A DNA stretch of 38,014 nt, from IMG/VR virus record IMGVR_UViG_3300036781_000802, positions 1 to 38,014 of that record; one strand, 5' to 3'. Below the pieces are notes generated by a model that did no database searches, had not been told where the DNA came from, and saw only the letters and a program-made list of their open reading frames with translations. The translations under genes were made by a program, and so were the position numbers. Shown piece by piece: positions 22,698 through 31,671 of the stretch (its first letter is position 1; each line of letters opens with the position of its first letter). The DNA is from a virus.

Positions 22698-23518
22698 TGT
22701 CCAACGAAACTCTAACCGCCGACTTGGATTACTCGAAAATCAATTCGAGAATCGAAGAGTTGCACGATGCCATTCAAGGGCAAGGCGGCGATGTGTCCAC
22801 GATTTTCGAAGATGAATCACGGTTGTTTCTCAAGCAGGTCATCCGCTTGACGCCTCCGAAAACCCGCCAGCAAGGCGAGGCGGCAATCGACCGGGATCTG
22901 ATGAAAATCTTTGAGCCCGTGAATGGCGATTTTCTGGACGACCTGATTATCGAGCACGGCGCGAACAATCTCGATGCGTGGATTACGACGGCCGGGGGCG
23001 AAAAGAAGCATCTCAAATGGACGTATCTCGACAACACGGGCGGGCCGATGGCCAATTTTCACCGAGAGAAACAAGGGAGTCGGGGTAGAACGTTTAATTT
23101 GAAACGGCAGAAAGACCCCAGCATTTGGTATGCGCCTTATGTGGTGAGCTATGAAAACTTTGCTGCTTATGCCAAACGTATAAAATCTCATGTTGGCAGA
23201 AGAAAGGCAGCATGGGCGGTTTCATTTACAAGCTTAGGCGGAAAGGTTGCCTCATGGATTGGCCGTCACGTCTCAGGGGCAAAGGGAGAATACCACAATT
23301 CTTACAACCCCGAGCGGCCATCGATTACAATCATCAATCGCGCGCCGGGGATTGAGCAGGATTTGAATGTTGTGCGCAGCGCCTTGCGTGTTCGCCAAGA
23401 GGCGATAACCAAACGCATTCGTCTAGTTCTTTCGGGTTATTCCAAAGACGTTGCGCGGGGAATTAAGATTCAGCGATGGGCAAAGGAATTGCCCGATTCG
23501 CGAATGGAGGTTTCCTAA
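22697..23518 (+). CDS. tail completion or minor tail protein
   Basis: A 273-residue protein with a predicted N-terminal helical region (SRIEELHDAI, then EDESRLFLKQVIRLTPPKT) and a C-terminal helix (RVRQEAITKRIRLVLSG). The helix followed by PPKTR resembles the opening of HK97 gp10-like tail completion proteins, though the whole is longer than usual. The middle (WYAPYVVSYENFAAYAKRI) is unassigned. Its stop overlaps the end of a reverse-strand gene by four bases. Confidence 0.55.
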   Translation: MSNETLTADLDYSKINSRIEELHDAIQGQGGDVSTIFEDESRLFLKQVIRLTPPKTRQQGEAAIDRDLMKIFEPVNGDFLDDLIIEHGANNLDAWITTAGGEKKHLKWTYLDNTGGPMANFHREKQGSRGRTFNLKRQKDPSIWYAPYVVSYENFAAYAKRIKSHVGRRKAAWAVSFTSLGGKVASWIGRHVSGAKGEYHNSYNPERPSITIINRAPGIEQDLNVVRSALRVRQEAITKRIRLVLSGYSKDVARGIKIQRWAKELPDSRMEVS

Positions 23519-23664
23519 TGTTTTTTCCATCTCACCAACGCCGCGGCCCGCGCCTGTTCTGGGGTGCGTGCTTTGCGCTTACCTTTTGCGTTACCACCTT
23601 TGGCCCCGCTTCGGCAGGAAAAATGGGAGGCATCGACGGATTGTTTGCAGCATGGGCATTTCAT
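23515..23664 (-). CDS. 49-residue CPCC zinc-motif protein on the reverse strand
   Basis: A reverse-strand gene that starts MKCPCCKQSVDAS and continues FSCRSGAKGGNAKGKRKAR, then TPEQARAAALVRWKKH. The CPCC pair and a later Cys suggest metal binding, and the Lys/Arg-rich tail suggests nucleic-acid binding. The frame is open from the ATG to TAG, with three bases between the ligase stop and this ATG, so it is downstream in the same unit as the ligase-like gene. Small proteins with a Gly-Lys-rich segment and a TPEQ-RAAA-RW end are frequent in bacterial and phage genomes. No function is known to me. Confidence 0.6.
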   Translation of the reverse strand: MKCPCCKQSVDASHFSCRSGAKGGNAKGKRKARTPEQARAAALVRWKKH

Positions 23665-23667
23665 AAT

Positions 23668-24243
23668 TCAAAAAATGGAATTCCAGTCCTCATTCAGAAG
23701 CCGCTTCACCTTGAGAATATTCGATGTGCGGCCACGTTCGTAGAATCGAATAGCAGGATTTCGGACAATAAGTCCCTCGCCCCCGCAAGCCTGAATGCGC
23801 TGCATGTCGGCAATCATTTCCTTTCGGCTGGAAACGACGGCGCACTTAACCACGAAGGCATTGCTGGAAACGAGACTGATAGATGCGATGCGCTCGGACC
23901 AGTTGCCGCTGGCGTTCGGGGCATCAAAGACAGCGAACCTGATGCCGGAATTGAACCGGCCAAAATTGACCGCATTCCGAGCGGCATTGAATCCACCGCG
24001 TCCCGCCCAAATTTCGCCGTCAAGATGGCACGCGGGCAACCCCTCAGTGAACCATTCCGGGGCGTCAATTACTTTTCCGCCACGCGTCCAGAACCGGGAG
24101 CCATCCCAATAAGCCCGGCAACCATCCAGTTTTTCACTGGCAAACCACCCGTCAACGCATTGGCCAGACCAATCAGCGCCAAGAGTCATTTGCTTTTCGT
24201 TCACGGTCAAAATATAGCGCAAGGCCTTGTGTATTGCAACCAT
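23668..24243 (-). CDS. ATP-dependent DNA ligase adenylation domain, OB-fold missing
   Basis: A 191-residue protein with the covalent nucleotidyltransferase motifs of small DNA ligases: motif I EKLDG with catalytic Lys38, the RAYWDG stretch, LDGEIW (74-79), FAVFDAP (103-109), motif IV GGEGLIVR (154-161) and motif V ILKVK (176-180). Only eleven residues follow motif V, whereas ligases normally continue for about 80-100 residues with an OB-fold holding motif VI. It could be a truncated ligase, a stand-alone adenylyltransferase, or use a partner. It is coded on the reverse strand inside the structural operon. ATG 24189 is an alternative start. Confidence 0.8.
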   Translation of the reverse strand: MVAIHKALRYILTVNEKQMTLGADWSGQCVDGWFASEKLDGCRAYWDGSRFWTRGGKVIDAPEWFTEGLPACHLDGEIWAGRGGFNAARNAVNFGRFNSGIRFAVFDAPNASGNWSERIASISLVSSNAFVVKCAVVSSRKEMIADMQRIQACGGEGLIVRNPAIRFYERGRTSNILKVKRLLNEDWNSIF

Positions 24244-24259
24244 AAAATGGGGGTATCAA

Positions 24260-24760
24260 ATGGCTAAACCTCCGATGGAAATTTACCAGTTCGAGGACGA
24301 ATACGAACGCGCCGTAGCCGCGTGGCTGCTGGCGAACGGCGTCAACGATCCGAAGGTGCAGCGCCAAGACGATATCAAACTCGAAGATGGCAGTAAACGC
24401 ACGCTCACAACGCCGCGCGTCGAAGTGAAGTTCATGTGCTCAGGCCTGACTCGTGAACATTATCACGTCGTTACCCAGACCGGCGCGACGTGGCTGGATT
24501 TTGCCGACGGCGTTCTCTATCTGAAAATCGTCACCCGGCGCGACGTAAAAGAGCCGTCGCATTCCTACCTGCGCGGGCTCTGCCGTTACGCGATGCAATT
24601 CGCATCGTCCATCAGCGGCAAAATGAAATATCACAAAATCGAAAAGGTGCTCGAATCCAGCAGCACCTCGACCATGGAAGCGGACAAGAATCACGACGTT
24701 TCCGCCCTCAGTTTCAACACCACACTCCGCATCCGTCCCGAATTTTTTCCAACCAGCTAA
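24260..24760 (+). CDS. tail protein of unknown subtype
   Basis: A 166-residue protein read from ATG 24260, with GGGGG at 24249-24253 as a weak ribosome-binding site. It has helix FEDEYERAVAAWLLANGV followed by strands VEVKFMCSG, WLDFADGVLYLKIV and LSFNTTLRIRP. It lies between tail completion and tail tube genes and is likely a tail terminator or joining protein by position. It starts 16 bases from the reverse ligase start. No specific family was recognised. Confidence 0.5.
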   Translation: MAKPPMEIYQFEDEYERAVAAWLLANGVNDPKVQRQDDIKLEDGSKRTLTTPRVEVKFMCSGLTREHYHVVTQTGATWLDFADGVLYLKIVTRRDVKEPSHSYLRGLCRYAMQFASSISGKMKYHKIEKVLESSSTSTMEADKNHDVSALSFNTTLRIRPEFFPTS

Positions 24761-24766
24761 AACTCT

Positions 24767-25129
24767 ATGAAACATTCCTATCAACAAGTCCTAACCACTC
24801 CGAGCGGGTCAATTGCCGATTCTGCATCGTCCGCTACGGGCGACAGCATTTTCGAAGTCGATACCACCGTTGCCGTGAATGGCGGCAGCGCCAACGTCGT
24901 GAGCGTCGCCATTCCCTCCGCTGGACTGGTATCGCTCGCACTCATTTCAACCGTGCCCTGCATCGTCACGTTCACGGGCTCGACGGACGACAATCAAACC
25001 TTGGCCGCCAATTTGATGAATCGCATCACGGCGATTGGGAGCGATGTCACGTCGCTATCAGTCAGTGCCAACACCGTGAGCAGCGGCCCGGCTGGCACCA
25101 TCAAAATCCGCGTCCTCTGGAATTCTTAA
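24767..25129 (+). CDS. beta-rich tail protein
   Basis: A 120-residue protein made of Ser, Thr, Val and Ala-rich strands (FEVDTTVAVNGGSANVVSVA, TFTGSTDDN, TIKIRVLWNS). It has no helices or catalytic residues. It lies between two tail genes, so a tail tube or adaptor component is likely. The start ATG has only a weak purine-rich sequence ahead of it. Confidence 0.5.
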   Translation: MKHSYQQVLTTPSGSIADSASSATGDSIFEVDTTVAVNGGSANVVSVAIPSAGLVSLALISTVPCIVTFTGSTDDNQTLAANLMNRITAIGSDVTSLSVSANTVSSGPAGTIKIRVLWNS

Positions 25130-25141
25130 TCGAAAGGAAAT

Positions 25142-25516
25142 ATGTCTGACACTTTAAATGATAATGGCGTAGTTGGTTTTACGCGGCGGGTGACTCTCAG
25201 CACGTCCGGGGTCGTCATCTTGGACGATTTCAAATACGACACCGCAAACAATGCTGAATTCGAGCGCACGAACGAAAAGAGCAAGACGACCGGCTACGCA
25301 TGTGCGAAAGGCATTCGAAAAGGCACTGCCACGGCGCAGCTCGCTGATGCCACGGTCAACCCCTCGCTCTACTGGGGGCAGACATTTACCACGACTGAAG
25401 GCGTTGAAACGGTCAATTGGGTTATCATCGGCACGGGCCGCAGTGAATCCAAAAGCGGCGAAACCAAAGCCTCGATTACCTTCCGTGAAACTGTCGGCTC
25501 CGTCGTCCTGTCGTGA
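25142..25516 (+). CDS. probable tail tube protein
   Basis: A 124-residue protein, strand-rich, with VVILDDFKYDTAN and a trailing KASITFRETVGSVVLS; the trailing block resembles the C-terminal strands of tail-tube proteins. The preceding AAAGGAAA at 25131-25138 is a good ribosome-binding site, giving the strong expression a tube protein needs. Placement three genes ahead of the tape-measure gene fits a siphovirus tail tube. Family identity is by pattern and position only. Confidence 0.5.
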   Translation: MSDTLNDNGVVGFTRRVTLSTSGVVILDDFKYDTANNAEFERTNEKSKTTGYACAKGIRKGTATAQLADATVNPSLYWGQTFTTTEGVETVNWVIIGTGRSESKSGETKASITFRETVGSVVLS

Positions 25517-25522
25517 TGCATC

Positions 25523-26140
25523 ATGGCCAACAACTGGCAGGAAATGCTCGCGGAGTTGCGGGTTGCGATTAAGCGCGAGAACGATATTCGCGATGCGTCA
25601 TTCCTTGATCTGACCACGAACATCGGCGGCGTCGCAATCCGGCAGATGACGCCGCGCGATTTGCTAATTCTGGATGGGGTTGGTAATCCGCTCGTAACGG
25701 GCGGGTTGCCATCGCCAGACCAATTGGCCGAATTCCTTTGGCTCTTGTCGCCACGATTCAAAGCAAACTCACTTCTGGCGCAATGGATTTTCATCCTCGG
25801 AATCCGCAAGATGGATTTTCTTTCATCGGTTAAGGCGTGCCAAAAATATGTTGAGGATACCTTTCAAGATTCCCCGGCAAGTGGCGGGCCGCCATCAACT
25901 CCATATGCGGGCTGGTGCGCTCATCTGGTTCACAATATCGCCACTCACTACGGTTGGTCCAGACGCGAGATAATCAACCTGTCCCTAAAGGAATTATTTC
26001 AATACCTGAAACGCATTCGTCGGCACAACGACCCGCAATGCCCGATGCATAACCCATCGGACAAAGTGAAGGGTGACTATCTGCGATTGGAAAATGCGCG
26101 CGCCTCTTTGGTAAAGACACTGAAACGGAGGCTGAATTGA
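25523..26140 (+). CDS. tail assembly chaperone-like protein
   Basis: A 205-residue mainly helical protein (AIKRENDIRDASFLD, then QLAEFLWLLSPRF and FSYL-type helices such as FQYLKRIRR). It lies just before the tape-measure gene and overlaps it, where siphoviruses encode tail assembly chaperones (gpG/GT). No slippery heptamer was noticed, so a frameshifted product was not identified. Assignment is positional. Confidence 0.5.
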   Translation: MANNWQEMLAELRVAIKRENDIRDASFLDLTTNIGGVAIRQMTPRDLLILDGVGNPLVTGGLPSPDQLAEFLWLLSPRFKANSLLAQWIFILGIRKMDFLSSVKACQKYVEDTFQDSPASGGPPSTPYAGWCAHLVHNIATHYGWSRREIINLSLKELFQYLKRIRRHNDPQCPMHNPSDKVKGDYLRLENARASLVKTLKRRLN

Positions 26141-27597
26141 ACGAGGAGATTGTTGTCAATATCGGCGGTTCAACCAGCGGGCTTGCGACCGCGCTACGCG
26201 GCGTCAAAGGCATGATGCACAAGGCTGGTGAGGAGATTAAGGATTCTTTCAAGGATGCGTTCAAACATCTCTTCGCCCCCTTAACTATTGCGGGTGCAGT
26301 CGAGGGCGTTAGAGAGCTTTTTAAAGGTTTGATGGAGGACGTAAAAAACATCAAGCGTATTTCCGAATCGACCGGACTTTCCACGGGTATGGTTCAGGAC
26401 TTCTTGAATCTGGGCAAGGCCGCTGGAATTGCTTCCGACCAGATCGAGTCAGCAATGGACAAGTTTGTTAAAAACCTGAAACCCGGAGACGACCCCGAAG
26501 AGGCCTTGATGGATATTGCCGACAGGTTTGCTGGATTGAAAGACCCGGTTGAACGTAGCCAACTGGCGTTCGAGGAATTTGGAAAATCCGGAGCCAAGCT
26601 TATTCCCATTTTGATGCAGGGGAAGGATGGCGTTAAAAAGTTAGCCGAGGAATGGGGTAAGCTTGACGAGGTTCAGATAGCTCAGATGGAGCACACCAAT
26701 CAGGTGCTTGAAAAGGGTGAGCAGAATCGCAAGTTGGGAGCAGCGAACGCAATTGAAACTGTTGAAGGCGGAGCCTCTCAGTTTAGTAAAATGCCGTGGT
26801 GGCTAAAAGCTTCTCCGCTTGCTTTGTTGGTAGCTTTGCGAAGAGCTAAAACTGACACCGATATTTCCGGAGAGCAGCCAGATGTCGTTAAAACCGCAGC
26901 GGCTAAAACCCCTGCCGAGAAAAACAAGGACATGGTGGCCGCGGGCGTCGCGGCGGCCAAAGAGCTTTCCGAGAAGCAGGAATATTACGCGGCGAAACCC
27001 GAGGAGAAAGTTTTGATGCTCACCCGGCAAATCCTCGCCTTGCGTCGCGAGATGGAGGATAGCACCGACGGGCAAAAACGTTTGGATATCGAGAGTCAGA
27101 TCGAGGACATAACCACCAAGCGCGAAGGCATCCAAAAGACGATTGACCAAAAGGCCAAAGAGACAGCGGACAAACAGAAAAAAGCCGCTGACGATATCCT
27201 TAGGACGCAGCAGCAAATCGCCGCGCTTGAAGCTGGGAAAGCGAACTACGGTGCCCAATACGCCTCGCTCCAAGAGGTGGCATCATCGGGCTTTTCATAC
27301 TTCAGAGGCAACGCTTGGAGATGGCAACAAGGGGCAAATGCAGGTGAAGCACAGAACATTCTAAGCCTGCAAGCACAGGCGAAGGACGCACGCATTTGGG
27401 GAAACATAGACTACGCCAAGCAGTTGGAATCTCGAGCGAATCAGCTACAGCAGGATTTGCAGGGCCGTGATGTCATCGCACCGGATGAGGGATTGAAGGG
27501 GATAAACGACAAACTTGCGGAAGCCAGAGAGCACCTTGCGACACTCTCAGGTGCTGTCAATGGCAAGGCGGTCAAAGTCATCGGCCCCGAGGATTAA
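26137..27597 (+). CDS. tape-measure protein
   Basis: A 486-residue protein from TTG 26137 in a TTGA overlap with a GGAGG-like site. It is strongly helical and low in Cys, with repeated heptads (KNIKRISESTGLSTGM, then KQKKAADDILRTQQQIAALE) and a central hydrophobic WWLKASPLALLVALRR segment that could enter the membrane on DNA ejection. Its N-terminal part (GSTSGLATALRGVKG) is typical of lambda-like tape-measure proteins. At this length the tail would be short for a siphovirus. It sets tail length. Confidence 0.75.
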   Translation: MNEEIVVNIGGSTSGLATALRGVKGMMHKAGEEIKDSFKDAFKHLFAPLTIAGAVEGVRELFKGLMEDVKNIKRISESTGLSTGMVQDFLNLGKAAGIASDQIESAMDKFVKNLKPGDDPEEALMDIADRFAGLKDPVERSQLAFEEFGKSGAKLIPILMQGKDGVKKLAEEWGKLDEVQIAQMEHTNQVLEKGEQNRKLGAANAIETVEGGASQFSKMPWWLKASPLALLVALRRAKTDTDISGEQPDVVKTAAAKTPAEKNKDMVAAGVAAAKELSEKQEYYAAKPEEKVLMLTRQILALRREMEDSTDGQKRLDIESQIEDITTKREGIQKTIDQKAKETADKQKKAADDILRTQQQIAALEAGKANYGAQYASLQEVASSGFSYFRGNAWRWQQGANAGEAQNILSLQAQAKDARIWGNIDYAKQLESRANQLQQDLQGRDVIAPDEGLKGINDKLAEAREHLATLSGAVNGKAVKVIGPED

Positions 27598-27599
27598 CC

Positions 27600-28262
27600 A
27601 TGCCTGATATTTTAACAGACGGCGATTTTTCGACAGCGGCGAACGTTTCCGACATTCGGGAATACGCGCCGTTCTCGCAATACGGAATTAACGACTTGCT
27701 GGTTTTGGAGCAAGATTTTGTCATCGCGCGCGCATCCTATTCTACGCTGGCAATCGACACCACGCACCCGACGATTGCGAATTATTTCCTCGCGCTCGAA
27801 ACGCCCTATTCCGCCGTCGCAATGAAAAATACAGTCCAATGGACGCGGCGATACGCGAAAGTGCCATCGTCCTTCTCGCGCCCGGGCGGCACGTATCCCT
27901 ACACCTTTCCGGTTTTGTTGACTGGCGATTTGACTACCTCTCGATTGTTCGCGAAACCCATCACGGTCAACGCCCGAATCCAGGTTGATTTCTTTCACAC
28001 CAGCGACCCGAATTCCATCGCGATCATCGACGCGCAACGTTACGTGCTCGCGTTCAATCCGACTATCGACGCCACAAGTCCGTATGGCGAGCCCGCTGTT
28101 GCGGACGCCTCATTCTCGCTCGCGTTGACGGTTCCGAGCTACACGACTTACGCCGCGTGGATTGCGGGCGGTATTGAGATTGTGCCCGAAGCTTCCAAAA
28201 TCACTCCGAATTGGATGGGCAACATTCACATGCGCGAAACGATTTATCTGAAGGCGAAATAA
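27600..28262 (+). CDS. tail protein, possibly distal tail
   Basis: A 220-residue protein rich in aromatic and hydroxylated residues, beta-sheet in character (VIARASYSTLAI, TVNARIQVDFF, SFSLALTVPSYTTYAA). It lies immediately after the tape-measure gene, where distal tail proteins are encoded in siphoviruses. No family motif was recognised. It overlaps the next gene in TAATG. Confidence 0.5.
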   Translation: MPDILTDGDFSTAANVSDIREYAPFSQYGINDLLVLEQDFVIARASYSTLAIDTTHPTIANYFLALETPYSAVAMKNTVQWTRRYAKVPSSFSRPGGTYPYTFPVLLTGDLTTSRLFAKPITVNARIQVDFFHTSDPNSIAIIDAQRYVLAFNPTIDATSPYGEPAVADASFSLALTVPSYTTYAAWIAGGIEIVPEASKITPNWMGNIHMRETIYLKAK

Positions 28263-28777
28263 TGCCGCGCAAAGGCAAAAGATTAAAGCGGCTGAAACCC
28301 GGCCAATTGCTCGGCTCTGCGACCGCGAATGAGTTGATTGATTTTTTCAACGCGTTCATGGCCATAAAGATTGTGCGCGGCAGTTCGGATGACGTGCTTA
28401 TCGGAGACCTCGCCATTCTGCTCAAGTTCAAAAGCAGCAGTGCGACCGGCGATGGCAGCAGCAGTTACCGAGGTGAATACTCTCCCGATGGCATCACGCC
28501 TTTGAACCCCGGGCCGTTTCTTCCCGGCGATATCGTGCGCGTCACGCCGACAAACGCACTCTCAGTTCCCGAGGGTGGCGATATCATCCCCGGTGTTTAC
28601 GTCTGTATTCTTGAGGGCGCGACCGAAGCCGATGTTCCGAATCATCCACTATCGGACGGCGGCGAAACTTCTTTTTGGCATTGCCTTGCGACGTATCCGA
28701 GCCTGCGCGATACCTGCGACGAGACGGGCGAAATTGTTTCCACGATTGTTGACGCTCAAGACCTGCCCGCGCCATGA
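28262..28777 (+). CDS. minor tail protein
   Basis: A 171-residue protein with a strongly basic start (MPRKGKRLKRLK) followed by a helix (ATANELIDFFNAFMA), then strand-rich YRGEYSPDGITP and GDIVRVTP blocks. The basic start resembles DNA- or core-binding segments of phage tail-tip proteins. It is coupled to the flanking genes by TAATG and ATGA overlaps and is part of the tail-tip gene set. The specific role is unknown. Confidence 0.45.
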   Translation: MPRKGKRLKRLKPGQLLGSATANELIDFFNAFMAIKIVRGSSDDVLIGDLAILLKFKSSSATGDGSSSYRGEYSPDGITPLNPGPFLPGDIVRVTPTNALSVPEGGDIIPGVYVCILEGATEADVPNHPLSDGGETSFWHCLATYPSLRDTCDETGEIVSTIVDAQDLPAP

Positions 28778-31671
28778 GTATCGGCGGCAACAAATCACCG
28801 TTCCGCATCCCGTGCGAGGTTGGCGACACGCCGCGTTCGTTCCTGCTCTGCAAGGGCAATCATCAGCACGCCGCCGCAGTTCCCGCCTTCGGCAACACCA
28901 CGCAGATGACCGACCATTGCGGCAACACCGTCCCCGCCGACAAACGCTTTTACCAAACCGATACGTGCGGCCTCGATATCTGTGCGCCCAACTGCAACGA
29001 TTGCCCGGGAGGTGTCAACCTGCTCACGAACACGCCCGAACCACCGTCCATCAGCGACAATACATTTTCAGAAAGCGGAACGGTGCAGCTTGAGCCGACG
29101 GAGAAGGTTGGAAGCAAAGGGATGCAGGCCGCGAAAATATGGCACGGCGCGCGCGGCTTCCTTGATCGCTGCAACGGCGTCGATGGGAACACTAAATACC
29201 TCACTGCGACATTTGACCTGCACTACGATGTGGTTTGGGATGACACCGATGGAATCACCAATTACACATTCACGTCCTCTGGGTCTGGCTCCCGGAGCGT
29301 CGCACGGCTTTCCGGCGTCATAACCAGCGATTTGGAAACGTTCGAGGACGACTCGCACGCTACCGATTCCAACGGTGGCGGGGGAGCCAGCACCGACACA
29401 CTGCACGTCGCCGGAGGCGCGGGTTGGCGTTTGGAAGAAAGCGGCGTGGTTGACTACACGCACGGACTCGCCACCATGGTCGACGCCGCAGCAGCCTTTG
29501 ATTCCGATTGCGGCACGCCACAAATTGGCAGCGATGGTTTTTTTGCCCACGGCGAAACCGCTGAAGAATTAAGATCCGGCTGGAACGGTGCTCATCCAGA
29601 CTATCCATTCCCGGACATCACCGACCCGGACAGCTATGACGAAACGGTTACCTATAACCCGATAGGGCTCCCCTCTGCCACTTACCGAATCTCTTGGAGC
29701 CGAACCAACACCGTGCTTTCGTGGGATGTGGATTACAGCGGGACCGCTGGGGATGGTCAATCCGCACACTTTTACGGCTCCATTACCCTTTCCGACCCTT
29801 ACACGATCAATGATTGCCTCGCCGACGCCGCCACAAACGCTGACGAATATTCGCTCACCGATGATTTAAAATATCCTTACCGCATCGACCAACACACTAC
29901 CGTCGCCCCCTTGGTCCTGCGCAATGAACGCGGCACACCCATCAGCCCGCTGGGATTCAATACCTTCACCGTCGATGATTACACATCGCCCATTGGCACT
30001 GCCCCATACACCGAATGGGACCAGCGGGCATGGTTCAACCCCAGCGCTTATGAATGGATATTTCCATCGCCAAGCGACGACCAAGCCAGCTCGCGCGCCT
30101 CCGATCTGTTGTTACTATACGACGGCTCCATTATCGGCAACCCGCTGGACGCCGGTTACGGCCAAGGCAGTCCCCGCGGCGTGTTCGACAAGGACCATGA
30201 GAATTTCTTTCGCAAGAACTGCGATCCCGGACCCGGCTGGACTCAGGCCAGCGAGTCGCGCGGGGCTTACACGCCGTCCTTCCTGCCATCGAACGCGCAG
30301 AAATGGACAGATGATTTTACCGCAACGCACCTTTGGCCATGCGCGTTTATCAATGCCGACGTGAGCGGCATCTATTTACAGAAGTGGGCAGAGACTAAAA
30401 TTAAACGACCGAGCGCCAACTTCGCGCGCCCATTCGGGCCTGATAAGTTTTCACTGGATGAGACATCGGTTTATTACGTCTCCGATTTTACGGCCGGGGT
30501 TGTGACACTTCAAACGGTGGACTTCGCTACGCCAGTATCATTGCCATTTACCACGAGCGATATTGTTGGCAGCGCGGCTGTCGGCGGATTCTTCGCGGTG
30601 ACCTCGGTTGGTGCGGATACCGTGACGCTCGGTTCAAAGGTTTACGATCTCCCGACGGACTGGGAGACACCGAGCAAAGACGTCGGATTCTGTTTCGGAA
30701 AGCTGAAATACCCCGATGCGCCGGGAATGAATTTCACGGACGAAACCAAGGAAGTTGGCGGGCGCGTGCGCGTGACCGTCACCAATAGCTCACCCGTCAC
30801 GCTCACAACCGGCACCTCGCAGAAATATCTCAGCATCACGACCGCTGAGAACATCGACATTCTGGCGGCGGATAATACCGTGCTCGCGAGCAACGTCGCG
30901 GCGACGCGCGTTGATGATGTTACTTTCCAAGTTCCGACCGCCTTCGCGACGATTGCCTCGGCGAAATGGATTGTCCCGCACGGCACCAAATACAAGTTTG
31001 CGGATAGCCGTAGCAAGGGCGATTACGTTTACCGCACGTGGCTGGTGAGAATGAGCGACGCCTCCGTTCTCTCGACGTCGCAGACGGATGCCTGCCTACC
31101 TATCGCCCCCTGCTCACCCTCGGTCGCTGGTATCTCGCCGAATGGCGAGACGGGCGGCAACGCGCACTATTGGGCATTCCCCACAAGCATCAATAACGGC
31201 GAAGTCTGGTTAGGTCGGATTGATTTCTGGATGACGGACCCATTCTGGCAGGAGCCGCACAAACCCGTGCAGCCGCCGGCGGATATTCTCGTCGGCGATT
31301 TCGCACCCGGGACGGACATCATTCTCTGGGCCGAGGACGACGGCAGTTGCCAAACGAACTCCGCTGAGACGGGCGGCGGCGGTGAAATCATTTACCATCT
31401 CTTTTATCCCATGCGCCCTTATGTCGAGGCGCGTTGCACATTGCCCGATGATATCGACGGCGAGTCAACGCCCTCGCTGGCCAGCGGCGTTGATTTGACC
31501 ACCGTTCAAGACCCGCCGTCGCAGGCCGGTATTGGCGACGTGGAAGGCCCGCTCGTGGATGCAATCATCGTTCCGACGCCAAGCTGGGTGAAGATGTTGG
31601 CGCAACGTGCGTGCGTCGCGGCATCGGGAGCATTCGCCGCCGATTATGAAGCCAATGACACAACGGCCTGA
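28774..31671 (+). CDS. large tail-tip or receptor-binding protein, unassigned
   Basis: A 965-residue protein with a Cys-rich first 85 residues (CGLDICAPNCNDCPGG) and then many short beta-strand blocks rich in Asp, Thr and Ser. A mid-region stretch (VTVTNSSPVTLTTGTSQ, then ITTAENIDIL) looks like a small beta-sandwich. No glycosidase or protease motifs were seen. Its size and place, after tape measure and before the spike, suggest the central fibre or baseplate hub. The N-terminal cysteines may form disulfides or bind metal. The start overlaps the preceding stop (ATGA). Confidence 0.5.
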   Translation: MSIGGNKSPFRIPCEVGDTPRSFLLCKGNHQHAAAVPAFGNTTQMTDHCGNTVPADKRFYQTDTCGLDICAPNCNDCPGGVNLLTNTPEPPSISDNTFSESGTVQLEPTEKVGSKGMQAAKIWHGARGFLDRCNGVDGNTKYLTATFDLHYDVVWDDTDGITNYTFTSSGSGSRSVARLSGVITSDLETFEDDSHATDSNGGGGASTDTLHVAGGAGWRLEESGVVDYTHGLATMVDAAAAFDSDCGTPQIGSDGFFAHGETAEELRSGWNGAHPDYPFPDITDPDSYDETVTYNPIGLPSATYRISWSRTNTVLSWDVDYSGTAGDGQSAHFYGSITLSDPYTINDCLADAATNADEYSLTDDLKYPYRIDQHTTVAPLVLRNERGTPISPLGFNTFTVDDYTSPIGTAPYTEWDQRAWFNPSAYEWIFPSPSDDQASSRASDLLLLYDGSIIGNPLDAGYGQGSPRGVFDKDHENFFRKNCDPGPGWTQASESRGAYTPSFLPSNAQKWTDDFTATHLWPCAFINADVSGIYLQKWAETKIKRPSANFARPFGPDKFSLDETSVYYVSDFTAGVVTLQTVDFATPVSLPFTTSDIVGSAAVGGFFAVTSVGADTVTLGSKVYDLPTDWETPSKDVGFCFGKLKYPDAPGMNFTDETKEVGGRVRVTVTNSSPVTLTTGTSQKYLSITTAENIDILAADNTVLASNVAATRVDDVTFQVPTAFATIASAKWIVPHGTKYKFADSRSKGDYVYRTWLVRMSDASVLSTSQTDACLPIAPCSPSVAGISPNGETGGNAHYWAFPTSINNGEVWLGRIDFWMTDPFWQEPHKPVQPPADILVGDFAPGTDIILWAEDDGSCQTNSAETGGGGEIIYHLFYPMRPYVEARCTLPDDIDGESTPSLASGVDLTTVQDPPSQAGIGDVEGPLVDAIIVPTPSWVKMLAQRACVAASGAFAADYEANDTTA

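Noticed and set aside
23518-24267. Long forward frame (263 residues from 23476) opposite the ligase-like gene
   Set aside because: The reverse strand shows all ligase motifs in order plus a second coherent gene; the forward frame has no recognisable motif and poor composition, so it is the antisense shadow.
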